A DNA stretch of 64,000 nucleotides from Luteolibacter sp. LG18 (GCF_036322585.1 NZ_AP024600.1:1674001-1738000), one strand, 5' to 3'. Positions 54,299 to 62,776 are shown, counted from the first letter of the stretch. Numbers and translations: made by a program. The notes: a model not told the origin generated them from the sequence alone.

Positions 54299-54661
54299 TT
54301 ACTTCTCCAACCCCGTTTGATACACGAACCACGAAACCTCCGGGCCGGTGAGCGTGCCACGCATCTTGTCCAGCTCCTCGGCGGGGCCGTGGAGTTCCAG
54401 CCGCACCATCGTGGAGAGCTCCAGCGCGCGGGTCAGCGGACCATCGACGTTCACGATGTGCGCCAGCGCGGCATCGCCGTCCACGTAGGCCTCGCGGCAG
54501 AACGCCAGGTCGCCGTTCAGCGTGAAGTTGTAATACAGGCAGGTCTCCTCGGTCGCCGTGCGCGCCTTGAAGTCCTCCAGGTTCGCGAGGAACTCGGCGG
54601 TCTTCCCGGCGTGGATCTGGAAATACGGATGGATGGTGACGGACTGGGCGTGGCTGCTCAT
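54299..54661 (-). CDS. Antibiotic biosynthesis monooxygenase-like (ABM) protein
   Basis: 120 residues from the ATG at 54661. It has a ferredoxin-like ABM/quinol monooxygenase pattern (VTIHPYFQIHAGKTAEFLANLEDFKARTATEETCLYYNFTLNGDLAFCREAYVDGDAALAHI). Family members oxidise polyketide-like quinols or degrade haem; some have no known activity. There is no signal peptide. It diverges from the lipoprotein gene at 54802. Confidence 0.85.
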   Translation of the reverse strand: MSSHAQSVTIHPYFQIHAGKTAEFLANLEDFKARTATEETCLYYNFTLNGDLAFCREAYVDGDAALAHIVNVDGPLTRALELSTMVRLELHGPAEELDKMRGTLTGPEVSWFVYQTGLEK

Positions 54662-54801
54662 GCGCTGCCTAACATCCGAAGCCCGGGCCGCCCGGCAAGC
54701 GGGAAATGCCCGCCCGCTTCTCCACGGCGCGGTCTTGCCACACCCAGGGGCCGCCGTCATCGTGCCGATAACCTCCGTTGAACGCGTCTATTTCCACCAC
54801 G

Positions 54802-55419
54802 ATGATCTCCAGTCTGCTTCGCCGGTTTGCCATCGTTGCCGGTCTCGCCGGAATGGTCTTTTCCTCCAGTTGTGCCTCCCGCCACGACCTAGGCCGGGTG
54901 ATTTTCCAAGAGCCCGACTATGTGGTGAGGGAAGTCCGTGTCAGCGGCCGGCCGGTGCTCGCGAAACGCGGGGATGAGGTGACTTTGATGATCGTAGGGT
55001 TCAGCGAGCCGGGTGGCGGCACCTACAACATCGATCACCCGGTGGCGGGCAGGGTCTTGCAGCAAAAGCTCGACCGGGCGAAGTCCTACACGTTCCAAGT
55101 CTACACCACGGACCAGACCCGTTCGAAGAACGACCATATCCGGCATGCCATCCTGTCGAAGGTCGAGGATCGGGGCACCGTCATCCTCGATGCCTCGGTC
55201 TGCGACGTCCACCACTGTCCGATGACCTTCGGCGCGGCCGTCAACGTCGATTGGTGGCTGAAGTCCCGCCGGGAGCAACGCGGGCTCGAAACCTACCACA
55301 ACCACGGTTACTCCCTTCCGAGTTGCTGCTCCGGCGGCCTGGTCCATGAGTGGACCTGGCACTGCCCGCGGTGCGCGAGGACGGTGGATGGGTTCAAATC
55401 GAAGTTCGAGCCGGGATAG
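54802..55419 (+). CDS. Cys-rich lipoprotein, paralogue 1
   Basis: 205 residues from the ATG at 54802 (a TTG at 54778 adds 8). A lipoprotein signal ends FSSSC. The mature part contains GRVIFQEPDYVVREVRVSGRPVL, YTFQVYTTDQTRSKND, the cysteine motif VCDVHHCPM and a C-terminal zinc-ribbon-like WHCPRCARTVDGFKSKF. The protein at 60281 shares this entire layout, so the two are paralogues. I know no named family. The Cys/His pattern suggests metal binding. It is followed by the dehydrogenase gene after 66 bases. Confidence 0.8.
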   Translation: MISSLLRRFAIVAGLAGMVFSSSCASRHDLGRVIFQEPDYVVREVRVSGRPVLAKRGDEVTLMIVGFSEPGGGTYNIDHPVAGRVLQQKLDRAKSYTFQVYTTDQTRSKNDHIRHAILSKVEDRGTVILDASVCDVHHCPMTFGAAVNVDWWLKSRREQRGLETYHNHGYSLPSCCSGGLVHEWTWHCPRCARTVDGFKSKFEPG

Positions 55420-55485
55420 GCGCCGCCCGGGTTGCATGAAAGGAACCGGGCGCGGCCGAGGTATTCCCGGCGATCTTTTTAGGTG

Positions 55486-57627
55486 ATGAGACGGTTCAAT
55501 GTGATGTCGGTGGGGATTCGTGCAGGCGTGGGATTGCTGGCCTGCACCCTGGGCGTGGGAGCTTCCGCCGAACCGCTCAACAGCCCGAACCTCCAAAAGG
55601 ACGGCACCCTGCGGCCGCTCTCCGCGCAGGAGGGGCTGAAGCTCATCGAGGTGCCCGCGGGCTTCCAACTGGAGCTCGTGGCCTCCGAGCCGATGGTCCA
55701 GGAGCCGGTGTGTTTCGCCTTCGATCCGGATGGGGCGCTCTTCGTCTGCGAGTGGAACACCTACATGCAGGACCCGTACGCCACCGGCCAGTTCGAGCCG
55801 AAATGCCGCGTGGTGAAGCTGGTGGATACCGATGGCGACGGGAAATTCGACAAGCGCACCGTGTTCGCGGACTCGCTGTTGCTGCCCCGTTCCATCCTCG
55901 CCCTCCACGACCGCATCCTGGTGCGGATGTCCAATGACAACACGATCTGGGCCTTCTTCGATGACAACAAGGACGGCGTCGCCGACCGCAAGGAGGTCGC
56001 CCTCGCCGGTGGTCCCGTCGGCGGCAACATCGAGCACCAGGACGACAGCCTCGTCTGGAACGTGGATGGCCGGATCTACGAAACCTCGCGCGCGCTGCGC
56101 TTCAAGGAGGGCAAGCTCCAGGCCGTGAAAAACATCCCGCGCTACGGCCAGTGGGGCCTCGCGCATGACGATGTCGGCCGCCTCTATGGCAGCGGCAACA
56201 GCACGCCGGTCCAGGGTTGGCAGAGCCTCGGCGGCTATCCCAATGTCACGCCGCCGTCCGAGGACGCGGTCAAATACGCCAACTTCATCTGCGAGGTGGA
56301 TGACGCCACCGATCCCGGCCACGACGTGACCGCCACCGGCGGCCAGACGATGCTGCGCACCGCCCAGTTCGGCCGCTACACCGGTTCCTACGTCATCCCG
56401 GATCCCGTGCGCCGCTGCGTGAAGATCGTCGCCTTCGAGGAGCGCAATGGCGTGCGCGTGGCCGTGCCGCATCCGGATTTCAAGGGCACGGAGTTCATCC
56501 GCAGCCCGGACACTTACTTCCGCCCGGTTTGGACCGATATCGGGCCGGATGGCGGCCTCTACATCGCGGACATGTCGCGCGGCATCGTCCAGGAGTCCCA
56601 GTGGTTCCCCACCGAGCGCACCCAGGACCCGAACCCGCGCTGGATCGCCCGCTACTACCGCGCGAAGGACTGGGGCATGCTCGGCGTCCACCAGCGCGGC
56701 CGCATCTACCGCCTCGTGCCGCAGGACAAGAAGCTCCTCGACCCGCGCCCGGCCCTTTCCGGGAAATCCAGCACCGAACTCGTCGGACTCCTCGGCCACC
56801 CCAATGGCTGGTGGCGCGATACGGCCCAGAAGCTCATCGTCTGCCGCGGCGACCAGTCCGCCGTGCCCGCGCTCCGCACCGCGCTCCAGGCTGCCAATCC
56901 GAACGCACGCTTGCTCGCCATGCGCTGCCTGCAAGGGCTCGACAGCCTCACGCCCGCGGAGGTCGCCACCGCGCTGAAGGACGCGGATGAAAACGTCCGC
57001 ACCACCGCCATCGCCATCGCGGAAACGCTGGTCGCGCAGGCCCCCGAGCTGGAGGCCGCCCTCGTTCCGCTCACCGCCGATCCCTCCTCCACCGTCCTCG
57101 GCCAGCTTTACCTCACCTTGGGAAACATCCACACCCCCGTCGCCGCGAAGGCTCTCAAGGAACTGGTGGAGAAGAACCCGAAGAACGGTTCGCTCGCCCT
57201 GCTCCAAAAGGCGGGCCAGAAGCTTCCCAAGGAGCTGGAGCCCTACCGCGCCGGCCACACGATCTTCACCGGCTTCTGCAAGGAGTGCCACGGCGATGGC
57301 ATCAACGGCCTGAAAACCGGCGACAGCCTCATGGCCCCCGTCTTCGCCAAGAACACCCGTATCAAGGACCCGTCCTATCTGGTCCACGTGCTGTTGAAGG
57401 GCCTGCAAGGTCCCCTCGGCACCGGCGAAACCTACGCCGCCGGCATGATGCCGCCCCTGGAAACCATGTACAAGGACGACCAGCTCGCCGCCGTCGCCAA
57501 CTACATCGGCGTCCAATGGGCCGGCTGGAAAACGCCCGTCACCGCGGAAGACATCGCCAAGTGGCGGGCGGAGACGAAGGACAAGCAGACACCGTATACC
57601 TTTGAGGAGTTGAAGGGGCTGAAGTAA
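55486..57627 (+). CDS. PVC-type membrane dehydrogenase with HEAT repeats and cytochrome c
   Basis: 713 residues from the ATG at 55486 (GTG at 55483 also possible). A signal sequence leads into a propeller domain (about 45-420) typical of the Planctomycete/Verrucomicrobial dehydrogenase family (VPAGFQLELVASEPMVQEPVCFAFDPDGALFVCEWNTYMQD, TDGDGKFDKRTVFADSL, PDTYFRPVWTDIGPDGGLYIADMSRG). HEAT-like repeats follow (about 450-580), then a c-type haem motif CKECHG (about 598-603) with a Met ligand in the later PPLETM stretch. Likely a periplasmic oxidoreductase, possibly for sugar or polyol substrates. Confidence 0.9.
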   Translation: MRRFNVMSVGIRAGVGLLACTLGVGASAEPLNSPNLQKDGTLRPLSAQEGLKLIEVPAGFQLELVASEPMVQEPVCFAFDPDGALFVCEWNTYMQDPYATGQFEPKCRVVKLVDTDGDGKFDKRTVFADSLLLPRSILALHDRILVRMSNDNTIWAFFDDNKDGVADRKEVALAGGPVGGNIEHQDDSLVWNVDGRIYETSRALRFKEGKLQAVKNIPRYGQWGLAHDDVGRLYGSGNSTPVQGWQSLGGYPNVTPPSEDAVKYANFICEVDDATDPGHDVTATGGQTMLRTAQFGRYTGSYVIPDPVRRCVKIVAFEERNGVRVAVPHPDFKGTEFIRSPDTYFRPVWTDIGPDGGLYIADMSRGIVQESQWFPTERTQDPNPRWIARYYRAKDWGMLGVHQRGRIYRLVPQDKKLLDPRPALSGKSSTELVGLLGHPNGWWRDTAQKLIVCRGDQSAVPALRTALQAANPNARLLAMRCLQGLDSLTPAEVATALKDADENVRTTAIAIAETLVAQAPELEAALVPLTADPSSTVLGQLYLTLGNIHTPVAAKALKELVEKNPKNGSLALLQKAGQKLPKELEPYRAGHTIFTGFCKECHGDGINGLKTGDSLMAPVFAKNTRIKDPSYLVHVLLKGLQGPLGTGETYAAGMMPPLETMYKDDQLAAVANYIGVQWAGWKTPVTAEDIAKWRAETKDKQTPYTFEELKGLK

Positions 57628-57828
57628 GGCGTCTTAAAATAAAAAGATCTGGCCTTAAGCTTTTAATTTGGGATGTCCCTATTCACCAAGTGGGCCAGCG
57701 GACCATTCTTTCTTCATCGCGACGTTATGTCATCGCGCAGGATGAATTGTAATAAATTAACTCTTTTTCGTGACGGTTCAGTTGGTGAGATAGAGCCTGC
57801 ACGCCGATTTCCTTGTGATTTTGGCGGA

Positions 57829-58335
57829 TCAATAGCGCAAAGATTGATCGAGGCAAGCCATTATCTCCTTTCCGCAAAGGTATGCCTTCTTTACCTCTGC
57901 ATAACTTGCATTTGTGGGGAGCCTGCCTGCATGGGCAAATTCATTTCTCCAAGTTATTAGATTTCCGTAACTCGATATAAAGCTCACCCTGCGAGATGCA
58001 AGATTGGCTCTTTCTAATTTTTCAATTTTCTTTTTGAATCTAATAACATATTTATCTCCAAATTTTGCAAGATAATCTTCGCGAATGGTTTTTAAACCGA
58101 TTTTTCCATTAATTCGGTCAAAAAACGAGGCGCAAAAGCATCCAAGTACTTTGTGTTTTTTGGCCGAGAAATCATTAAATATAGTTTTAATCGACAGCTC
58201 GAGAACTGTTACCGCGCTGACAGCAATGAATCCTGTATAACGAGATTGGATGAACGGGTCTCGAATCGCTGCTACCACCGTATCTAGATGGGCGATCAGA
58301 TCATCGGTAAGTCTGAAATGGTCAGTATACGGCAT
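57829..58335 (-). CDS. HEPN domain protein (MAE_28990-like), putative RNase
   Basis: 168 residues, helical throughout. Near the C-terminus WRNEFAHAG carries Arg130 and His135, the RX4H motif of metal-independent HEPN ribonucleases. The first half (FIAVSAVTVLELSIKTIFNDF) fits the first HEPN helices. It starts 7 bases after the DUF262 gene stop, so the two are one operon. HEPN RNases act as toxins or defence effectors in many systems. The AT-rich composition marks it as foreign. RNase activity is inferred from the motif alone. Confidence 0.85.
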   Translation of the reverse strand: MPYTDHFRLTDDLIAHLDTVVAAIRDPFIQSRYTGFIAVSAVTVLELSIKTIFNDFSAKKHKVLGCFCASFFDRINGKIGLKTIREDYLAKFGDKYVIRFKKKIEKLERANLASRRVSFISSYGNLITWRNEFAHAGRLPTNASYAEVKKAYLCGKEIMACLDQSLRY

Positions 58336-58342
58336 ATTCCAA

Positions 58343-59416
58343 TCACTTGATCAAATGGTTTGAGGTTGCCTCGAAGCGCCTCTTAACAACTGACAAATCA
58401 CTCGTGCTATAGAACGTGGTCTCACTAAATGTGGGGTCCTTTTTCAGGCGATCATATCTAGCTTGGAGGTCTATTGGGATTTTGCCTTTGAAGGACAAGA
58501 GAATTCCGAAAACTGAATCCAAAGCAGAAGAGTTTAGACGGCCTCGGATATGGAATGGTTTTGCACCTAGGCGAGCGACTATTAATTCAGCTATCTTAGG
58601 AAAATGCTCTTCAAAAGAAGCCACTTGCTTTGATGTGCCTTTTTTCTCTCGAGCCATAACTCGATTTAGAAATTCCTTCATAGGTTTTTCATAATCTTCA
58701 AAGAAATATGACAGGCCAAAGATTCTCAATATCAATTCTACGTCCTTTTGGTGTTTATCTAAATTATTCTTTCCAATGATGGAGCGCCAATTTTTATCAG
58801 CATTGAGCTTTCTTAATATCGAGACAAATTTTCCACGGAAAACGCAGTTCCGGATCTCCTGTGGTTTGAGCGGAGTTCCTCCAGTATTCAATCTTTCAAA
58901 AATATGATAAATGCTGGTTGGTTCTCCTAATGGGTTCAGTTGACGGATATTGATAGCTCTTAAGACTGCCCCTCGAAGTTTACGTTGACTAGATTCACTC
59001 AAATCTTCGAACCGTTTTTTATGAAAAGGACTTGATTCGTCTAAACCTTGCAATCTGAACACTTGTTTTTTCCCGTGGATATTTTCATCTCCGAAGTATC
59101 CATTCATGTAATAAACAACGCTTGTTATGCGCTGTTGGCCGTCGATAACTTGACTCTTGTTCTGCTCGTCGACGTAAAAGAATACTTGAGGGATGGGGAG
59201 TCCTATCAAAAACGATTCTATCAACAACGAAGACTGCTTAATGTTCCAAACAAAATTTCTTTGGAATTCCGGGATGAGAATTTCATCGTTTGACCACATC
59301 TCATATATGACACTCAAAGTGAGATCAGAAGGGTAAGAAGCTATGTCATATTTAATGCTGACTTCAGCGTCTTCTGTTTCTTCAAATACTTCGAGATCTT
59401 CATTTTCGTCATCCAT
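58343..59416 (-). CDS. DUF262 (GmrSD N-terminal-like) protein
   Basis: 357 residues. After an acidic start, PEFQRNFVW (49-57) and IDGQQRITS (91-99) are the DUF262 hallmarks, related to ParB/Srx-like folds; the DGQQR motif is needed for nucleotide-dependent activity in GmrSD, SspE and BrxU. ERLNTGGTPLKPQEIRN follows. No DUF1524/HNH nuclease domain is present at the C-terminus, so this protein probably senses or regulates while the adjacent HEPN protein acts. First gene of the operon, with an inverted repeat about 55-105 bases upstream. Confidence 0.9.
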   Translation of the reverse strand: MDDENEDLEVFEETEDAEVSIKYDIASYPSDLTLSVIYEMWSNDEILIPEFQRNFVWNIKQSSLLIESFLIGLPIPQVFFYVDEQNKSQVIDGQQRITSVVYYMNGYFGDENIHGKKQVFRLQGLDESSPFHKKRFEDLSESSQRKLRGAVLRAINIRQLNPLGEPTSIYHIFERLNTGGTPLKPQEIRNCVFRGKFVSILRKLNADKNWRSIIGKNNLDKHQKDVELILRIFGLSYFFEDYEKPMKEFLNRVMAREKKGTSKQVASFEEHFPKIAELIVARLGAKPFHIRGRLNSSALDSVFGILLSFKGKIPIDLQARYDRLKKDPTFSETTFYSTSDLSVVKRRFEATSNHLIK

Positions 59417-59470
59417 ATTTAAGTTTGGGAAAAATTGAGATTACCTGGGGAATTTTCGGACTATCTGCAG

Positions 59471-59520
59471 AATTGCGATATAGGGCATACATCTAGCAAA
59501 TAGATAAATATATCGCGATT
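59471..59520. promoter_or_regulatory. 12-base inverted repeat upstream of the DUF262 gene
   Basis: AATTGCGATATA at 59471-59482 and TATATCGCGATT at 59509-59520 are inverted repeats matching at 11 of 12 positions, with 26 bases between. They lie 55-105 bases upstream of the DUF262 start, where a promoter is expected. Such a widely spaced pair could bind a repressor dimer, perhaps one of the island's own proteins; the sequence does not prove it. Confidence 0.45.
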
Positions 59521-59639
59521 ATATGGCGGGATTTTAAATATGGAAGCAAAATTTGACGAGCTTACACCCGGGAAATTTCTAATCTATCAAATACCCTAGG
59601 AAAGCGAGAATTCAGCAATGTAAGGTGAGTGCGAATTTC

Positions 59640-60100
59640 CTGCGCTTGAAGGGTTCAATTTAGACATCCTAGTGATGAGGCGTTCCTTGATTGCGGCTAT
59701 GAAGTGGCCACCGAGATTGTTGAGCATCTTCCAAAGATCGCCCCAGGATGGCGAAGCAGTCGATCAGCAAGATACATGGGATGAAGAGAGACCGTACCAG
59801 CAGATACAGAATGTGTATTGACGGCGGCCGGGAGCAGACCGATGTCGATGAGGCACTTGTGACGGCAGGCACCGCGGATGGTGGCGATGCGGTCGGCGCG
59901 GGCGTTGTAGAGGAGATCGGCGGTTGGGCCGGTGACTCCGTTGACTTTCAGGCGGTGGTAGACTTCTTTTTCTTTTCGCCCCACAGAACCATATTCAGCC
60001 CCATGGGGTAGAGACGGTGTTCTTCGATTCCAGCATCGGGAATGATGTCGGTTTGGGATGCATCGTCCTGTTGTGCGCCGGGAGAGGTGTAGGGGTCCAT
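59640..60100 (-). pseudogene. Frameshifted remnant of a small membrane protein gene
   Basis: Starting at an ATG at 60100, the frame MDPYTSPGAQQDDASQTD...LYPMGLNMVLWGEK is interrupted and the family-like continuation KEKEVYHRLKVNGVTGPTAD...ATIRGACRHKCLIDIGLLPAAV appears in another frame, then a hydrophobic ILYLLVRSLFIPCILLIDCFAILG in a third stretch. At least two frameshifts separate segments that together resemble a PVC-type small membrane protein. No intact copy lies in the window. The AT-rich island ends beside it, so its decay may be linked to the island's insertion. Confidence 0.6.
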
Positions 60101-60280
60101 GATTGATCCGGTTGGTTGTTAGCCGGGTCGCCGGAAAAATGGCAAATCGGAAAGGAAGGGAAGGACGGGCGGCTTGCTCCGTTTTGTCGTCAGGTGTCCG
60201 ATCTTGCTTCGCCGGAATGACTGGAAAAGGATTGGCGTGACGCTTCCAGCATTGTTTCGATCTTCACTCATCCCACCACC

Positions 60281-60904
60281 ATGGCTGCTTTCGGCTTCCG
60301 CCCGGTTCGTGCCCTTCTCGCCATCGCTATGACCATTGCGGCGACCCTGGCCTGCAGTTGTGCCCGCCACCCGCAATTGGTGCGGGTGATTTCCCAAAAA
60401 CCGAATTATGAGGTGGAGGAGGTTCGCCTTATCGGACGGCCGATCTTGTCGGGCGAGAATTCACTTCAAGTCGGCGGCTCCAAGGTCTTTCCATACAAAC
60501 GTGACCTGTCCTCCAACCTGACGACCGAGATTCTTAAACAGAAGCTCGATCCGAAGAAGTCCTACAGCTTTTATGTCTATACGACGGATCAGACCTTTCC
60601 CTCCTCGCCGTTCCTGAACAGGAGCGAGGCCCATCTTTCGAAGATCGAGGACGGTGGCAAGATGATCGCCGATGCCTCGATCTGCGAGGTCCACCACTGT
60701 CCGATGGAGTTCGTGGCGGAAGATTTCATCACATGGCAACTCCGTTCCAAGAAGGAGGAGCATCTGATGGACCAAGTGTACCGCCATCATGCTCTCACCA
60801 CACCGGGCGACTGCGGGGTTGGTTACTATGACTGGACCTGGCGCTGCCCGAAATGTGCGGCAGCGGTGAAGGCTTTCAAATCGAAGTACCCAGTCTGGGA
60901 GTGA
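60281..60904 (+). CDS. Cys-rich lipoprotein, paralogue 2
   Basis: 207 residues. A lipoprotein signal (LLAIAMTIAATLACSC) is followed by LVRVISQKPNYEVEEVRLIGRPIL, YSFYVYTTDQTFPSSP, ICEVHHCPM and WRCPKCAAAVKAFKSKY. These blocks line up with those of the protein at 54802, although the region between residues 60 and 85 differs. The shared CxVHHCPM and C-P-x-C motifs suggest a conserved metal site. No named family is known to me. It flanks the AT-rich island on the other side from its paralogue. Confidence 0.82.
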   Translation: MAAFGFRPVRALLAIAMTIAATLACSCARHPQLVRVISQKPNYEVEEVRLIGRPILSGENSLQVGGSKVFPYKRDLSSNLTTEILKQKLDPKKSYSFYVYTTDQTFPSSPFLNRSEAHLSKIEDGGKMIADASICEVHHCPMEFVAEDFITWQLRSKKEEHLMDQVYRHHALTTPGDCGVGYYDWTWRCPKCAAAVKAFKSKYPVWE

Positions 60905-60976
60905 GCCGCTCTTTGATGGCGTGCCGATGAGATGAAGAACGGGACAGGAATGTCCCTACTCCCAGTTAGGGCAGAA

Positions 60977-62776
60977 TCAATCCCCCGACTTCAGCACCTT
61001 GATGAAGGCGTCCTGGGGGATGTTGACCTTGCCGAACATCTTCATCTTCTTCTTACCTTCCTTCTGCTTCTCGAGGAGCTTGCGCTTGCGGGTGATGTCG
61101 CCGCCGTAGCACTTGGCGGTGACGTTCTTGCGCATGGCGCTGATGCTCTCGCGGGCGACGATCTTGCCGCCGACGGCGGCCTGGATGGCGACGACGAAGA
61201 GGTGGGCGGGAATGACTTCCTTGAGCTTGCCGGCGAGGACGCGGCCGTACGACTCGGCCTTGTCGCGGTGGACGATGGTGGAGAAGGCCTCGACCGGATC
61301 ACCGGCGATGAGCATGTCCATCTTCACCATGTTGGCCGGGCGGTAGCCGGCGTGCTCGTAGTCCATCGAGCCGTAGCCGCGGGTCATGGACTTCAGCTTG
61401 TCGTTGAAGTCGACGAGGATTTCGCCGAGCGGGAGGACGCAGGAGAGCATGACGCGCATGTCGTCGATGGTCTCGGTGTTGGTGACCTCGCCGCGCTTTT
61501 CGAGGACGAGCTGCATCATGTCACCGATGTAGTCGCCGGGGACCATGATGTAGACGTTCACGACGGGCTCGCGGATCTCCTGGATGACCTGGGTTTCCGG
61601 GAAGAAGGTGGGATTGTCCACGATCAGCTCCGAGCCATCCGTGAGCGTGACCTGGTAGATCACGGACGGGTAGGTGGAGATCACGTCCATGTTGAACTCA
61701 CGGCGCAGGCGCTCCTGGATGATCTCCATGTGGAGCAGGCCGAGGAAGCCGCAGCGGAAGCCGAAGCCGAGGGCGGTGGAGCTTTCCGAGCCGTAGGTGA
61801 AGGCGGCGTCGTTGATCTGGAGCTTGGCCATGGCGGCCTTGAGCGCCTCGTAGTCGGAGGATTCCACCGGGTAGATGCCCGAGAAGACCATCGGCTGGAT
61901 CTCCTTGTAGCCGGGGAGCGGCTCCGGGCAGGGGTGGGTGTTGTCGGTGATGGTATCGCCGATCTTCGCCTCATCGGCGGATTTCATGTTGGCGATCACG
62001 TAGCCCACATCCCCGGCGACGAGCTGGGGGCGGGCGCTCATCTTCGGGGTGAAGACGCCCACTTCCTTGACCTCGTAGGTCTTGCCGGTGTGCATCAGCT
62101 TGATGCGTTGGCCCTTTTTCACGGAGCCGGAGAAGACGCGGACGTAGGAGACCACGCCGCGGTAGGTGTCGTAGATGGAATCGAAGACCGAGCAGCGCAG
62201 CAGCTTGTCCGGGTTCTCGACCGGGGCCGGGACGCGTGCGACGACGGCTTCGAGGATGTCGATGATGCCGATGCCGGCCTTCGCGGAGGCGGGGATGGCG
62301 TCCTCGCCGGGGATGGCGAGGATGTCCTCGAGCTGGCGGCGGCACTTCTCGACGTCGGCGGCGGGGAGGTCGATCTTGTTGAGGACCGGGATGATGACGA
62401 GGTTCTGGGCGTGGGCGAGGTGGAGGTTCGCCACGGTCTGGGCCTCCACGCCCTGGGCGGCGTCCACCATCAGGATCGCGCCCTCGCAGGCGGCCAGCGA
62501 GCGGGCAACCTCGTAGGAGAAGTCGACGTGACCGGGCGTGTCCAACAGGTTGAGCTTGTAGGTCTTGCCGTCCTTGGCCTTGTACTCCATCGCCACCGGG
62601 TGGGACTTGATGGTGATGCCCTTCTCGCGCTCCAGGTCCATGGCGTCGAGGAGCTGCTCCTTTTCGTCGCGCTGGGCCACGGTATTGGTCGCGCCCATGA
62701 GGCGGTCGGACAGCGTGGTCTTCCCGTGATCGATGTGGGCGATGATCGAGAAATTGCGTGTCAGGCTGGTAGGCAT
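60977..62776 (-). CDS. lepA: Elongation factor 4 (LepA)
   Basis: 599 residues from the ATG at 62776, the same length as E. coli LepA; the open frame extends upstream to 62854 but the family begins here. GTPase motifs: AHIDHGKTT (G1), DTPGHVDF (G3), NKIDLPAAD (G4). The EF4-specific C-terminal part (YGGDITRKRKLLEKQKEGKKKMKMFGKVNIPQDAFIKVL) is complete. LepA back-translocates or remodels stalled ribosomes. The gene diverges from the kinase-like gene across 155 bases. Confidence 0.97.
   Translation of the reverse strand: MPTSLTRNFSIIAHIDHGKTTLSDRLMGATNTVAQRDEKEQLLDAMDLEREKGITIKSHPVAMEYKAKDGKTYKLNLLDTPGHVDFSYEVARSLAACEGAILMVDAAQGVEAQTVANLHLAHAQNLVIIPVLNKIDLPAADVEKCRRQLEDILAIPGEDAIPASAKAGIGIIDILEAVVARVPAPVENPDKLLRCSVFDSIYDTYRGVVSYVRVFSGSVKKGQRIKLMHTGKTYEVKEVGVFTPKMSARPQLVAGDVGYVIANMKSADEAKIGDTITDNTHPCPEPLPGYKEIQPMVFSGIYPVESSDYEALKAAMAKLQINDAAFTYGSESSTALGFGFRCGFLGLLHMEIIQERLRREFNMDVISTYPSVIYQVTLTDGSELIVDNPTFFPETQVIQEIREPVVNVYIMVPGDYIGDMMQLVLEKRGEVTNTETIDDMRVMLSCVLPLGEILVDFNDKLKSMTRGYGSMDYEHAGYRPANMVKMDMLIAGDPVEAFSTIVHRDKAESYGRVLAGKLKEVIPAHLFVVAIQAAVGGKIVARESISAMRKNVTAKCYGGDITRKRKLLEKQKEGKKKMKMFGKVNIPQDAFIKVLKSGD

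Larger units (their letters stand above)
57628..59650. mobile_element. AT-rich horizontally acquired island with DUF262-HEPN operon
   Basis: The DNA becomes sharply AT-rich just after the dehydrogenase stop and stays so to about 59650, in contrast to GC-rich neighbours; codon use in the two genes (many AAA, ATT, TTT) differs accordingly. The island holds one minus operon and no visible integrase, transposase or tRNA. Boundaries are judged by base composition only. The sequences ATGTCCCTATTC (57672) and ATGTCCCTACTC (60949) near the outer edges are nearly identical but too short to call attachment sites. Confidence 0.65.
59417..60280. other. 864-base region without an intact gene
   Basis: It holds the leader and inverted repeat of the DUF262 gene (to about 59640, AT-rich), the frameshifted pseudogene (59640-60100) and about 180 bases of GC-normal upstream sequence for the second lipoprotein paralogue. 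No other conserved-looking frame was found. Confidence 0.6.

Noticed and set aside
57673-57960. A 95-codon plus-strand frame at the left edge of the AT-rich island
   Set aside because: It overlaps the end of the HEPN gene, lacks a clear start context and shows no motif; I treat the area before the HEPN gene as non-coding.
57628-59650. Integrase, transposase or tRNA attachment site for the AT-rich island
   Set aside because: None could be recognised on either strand, so the mechanism of acquisition cannot be stated.
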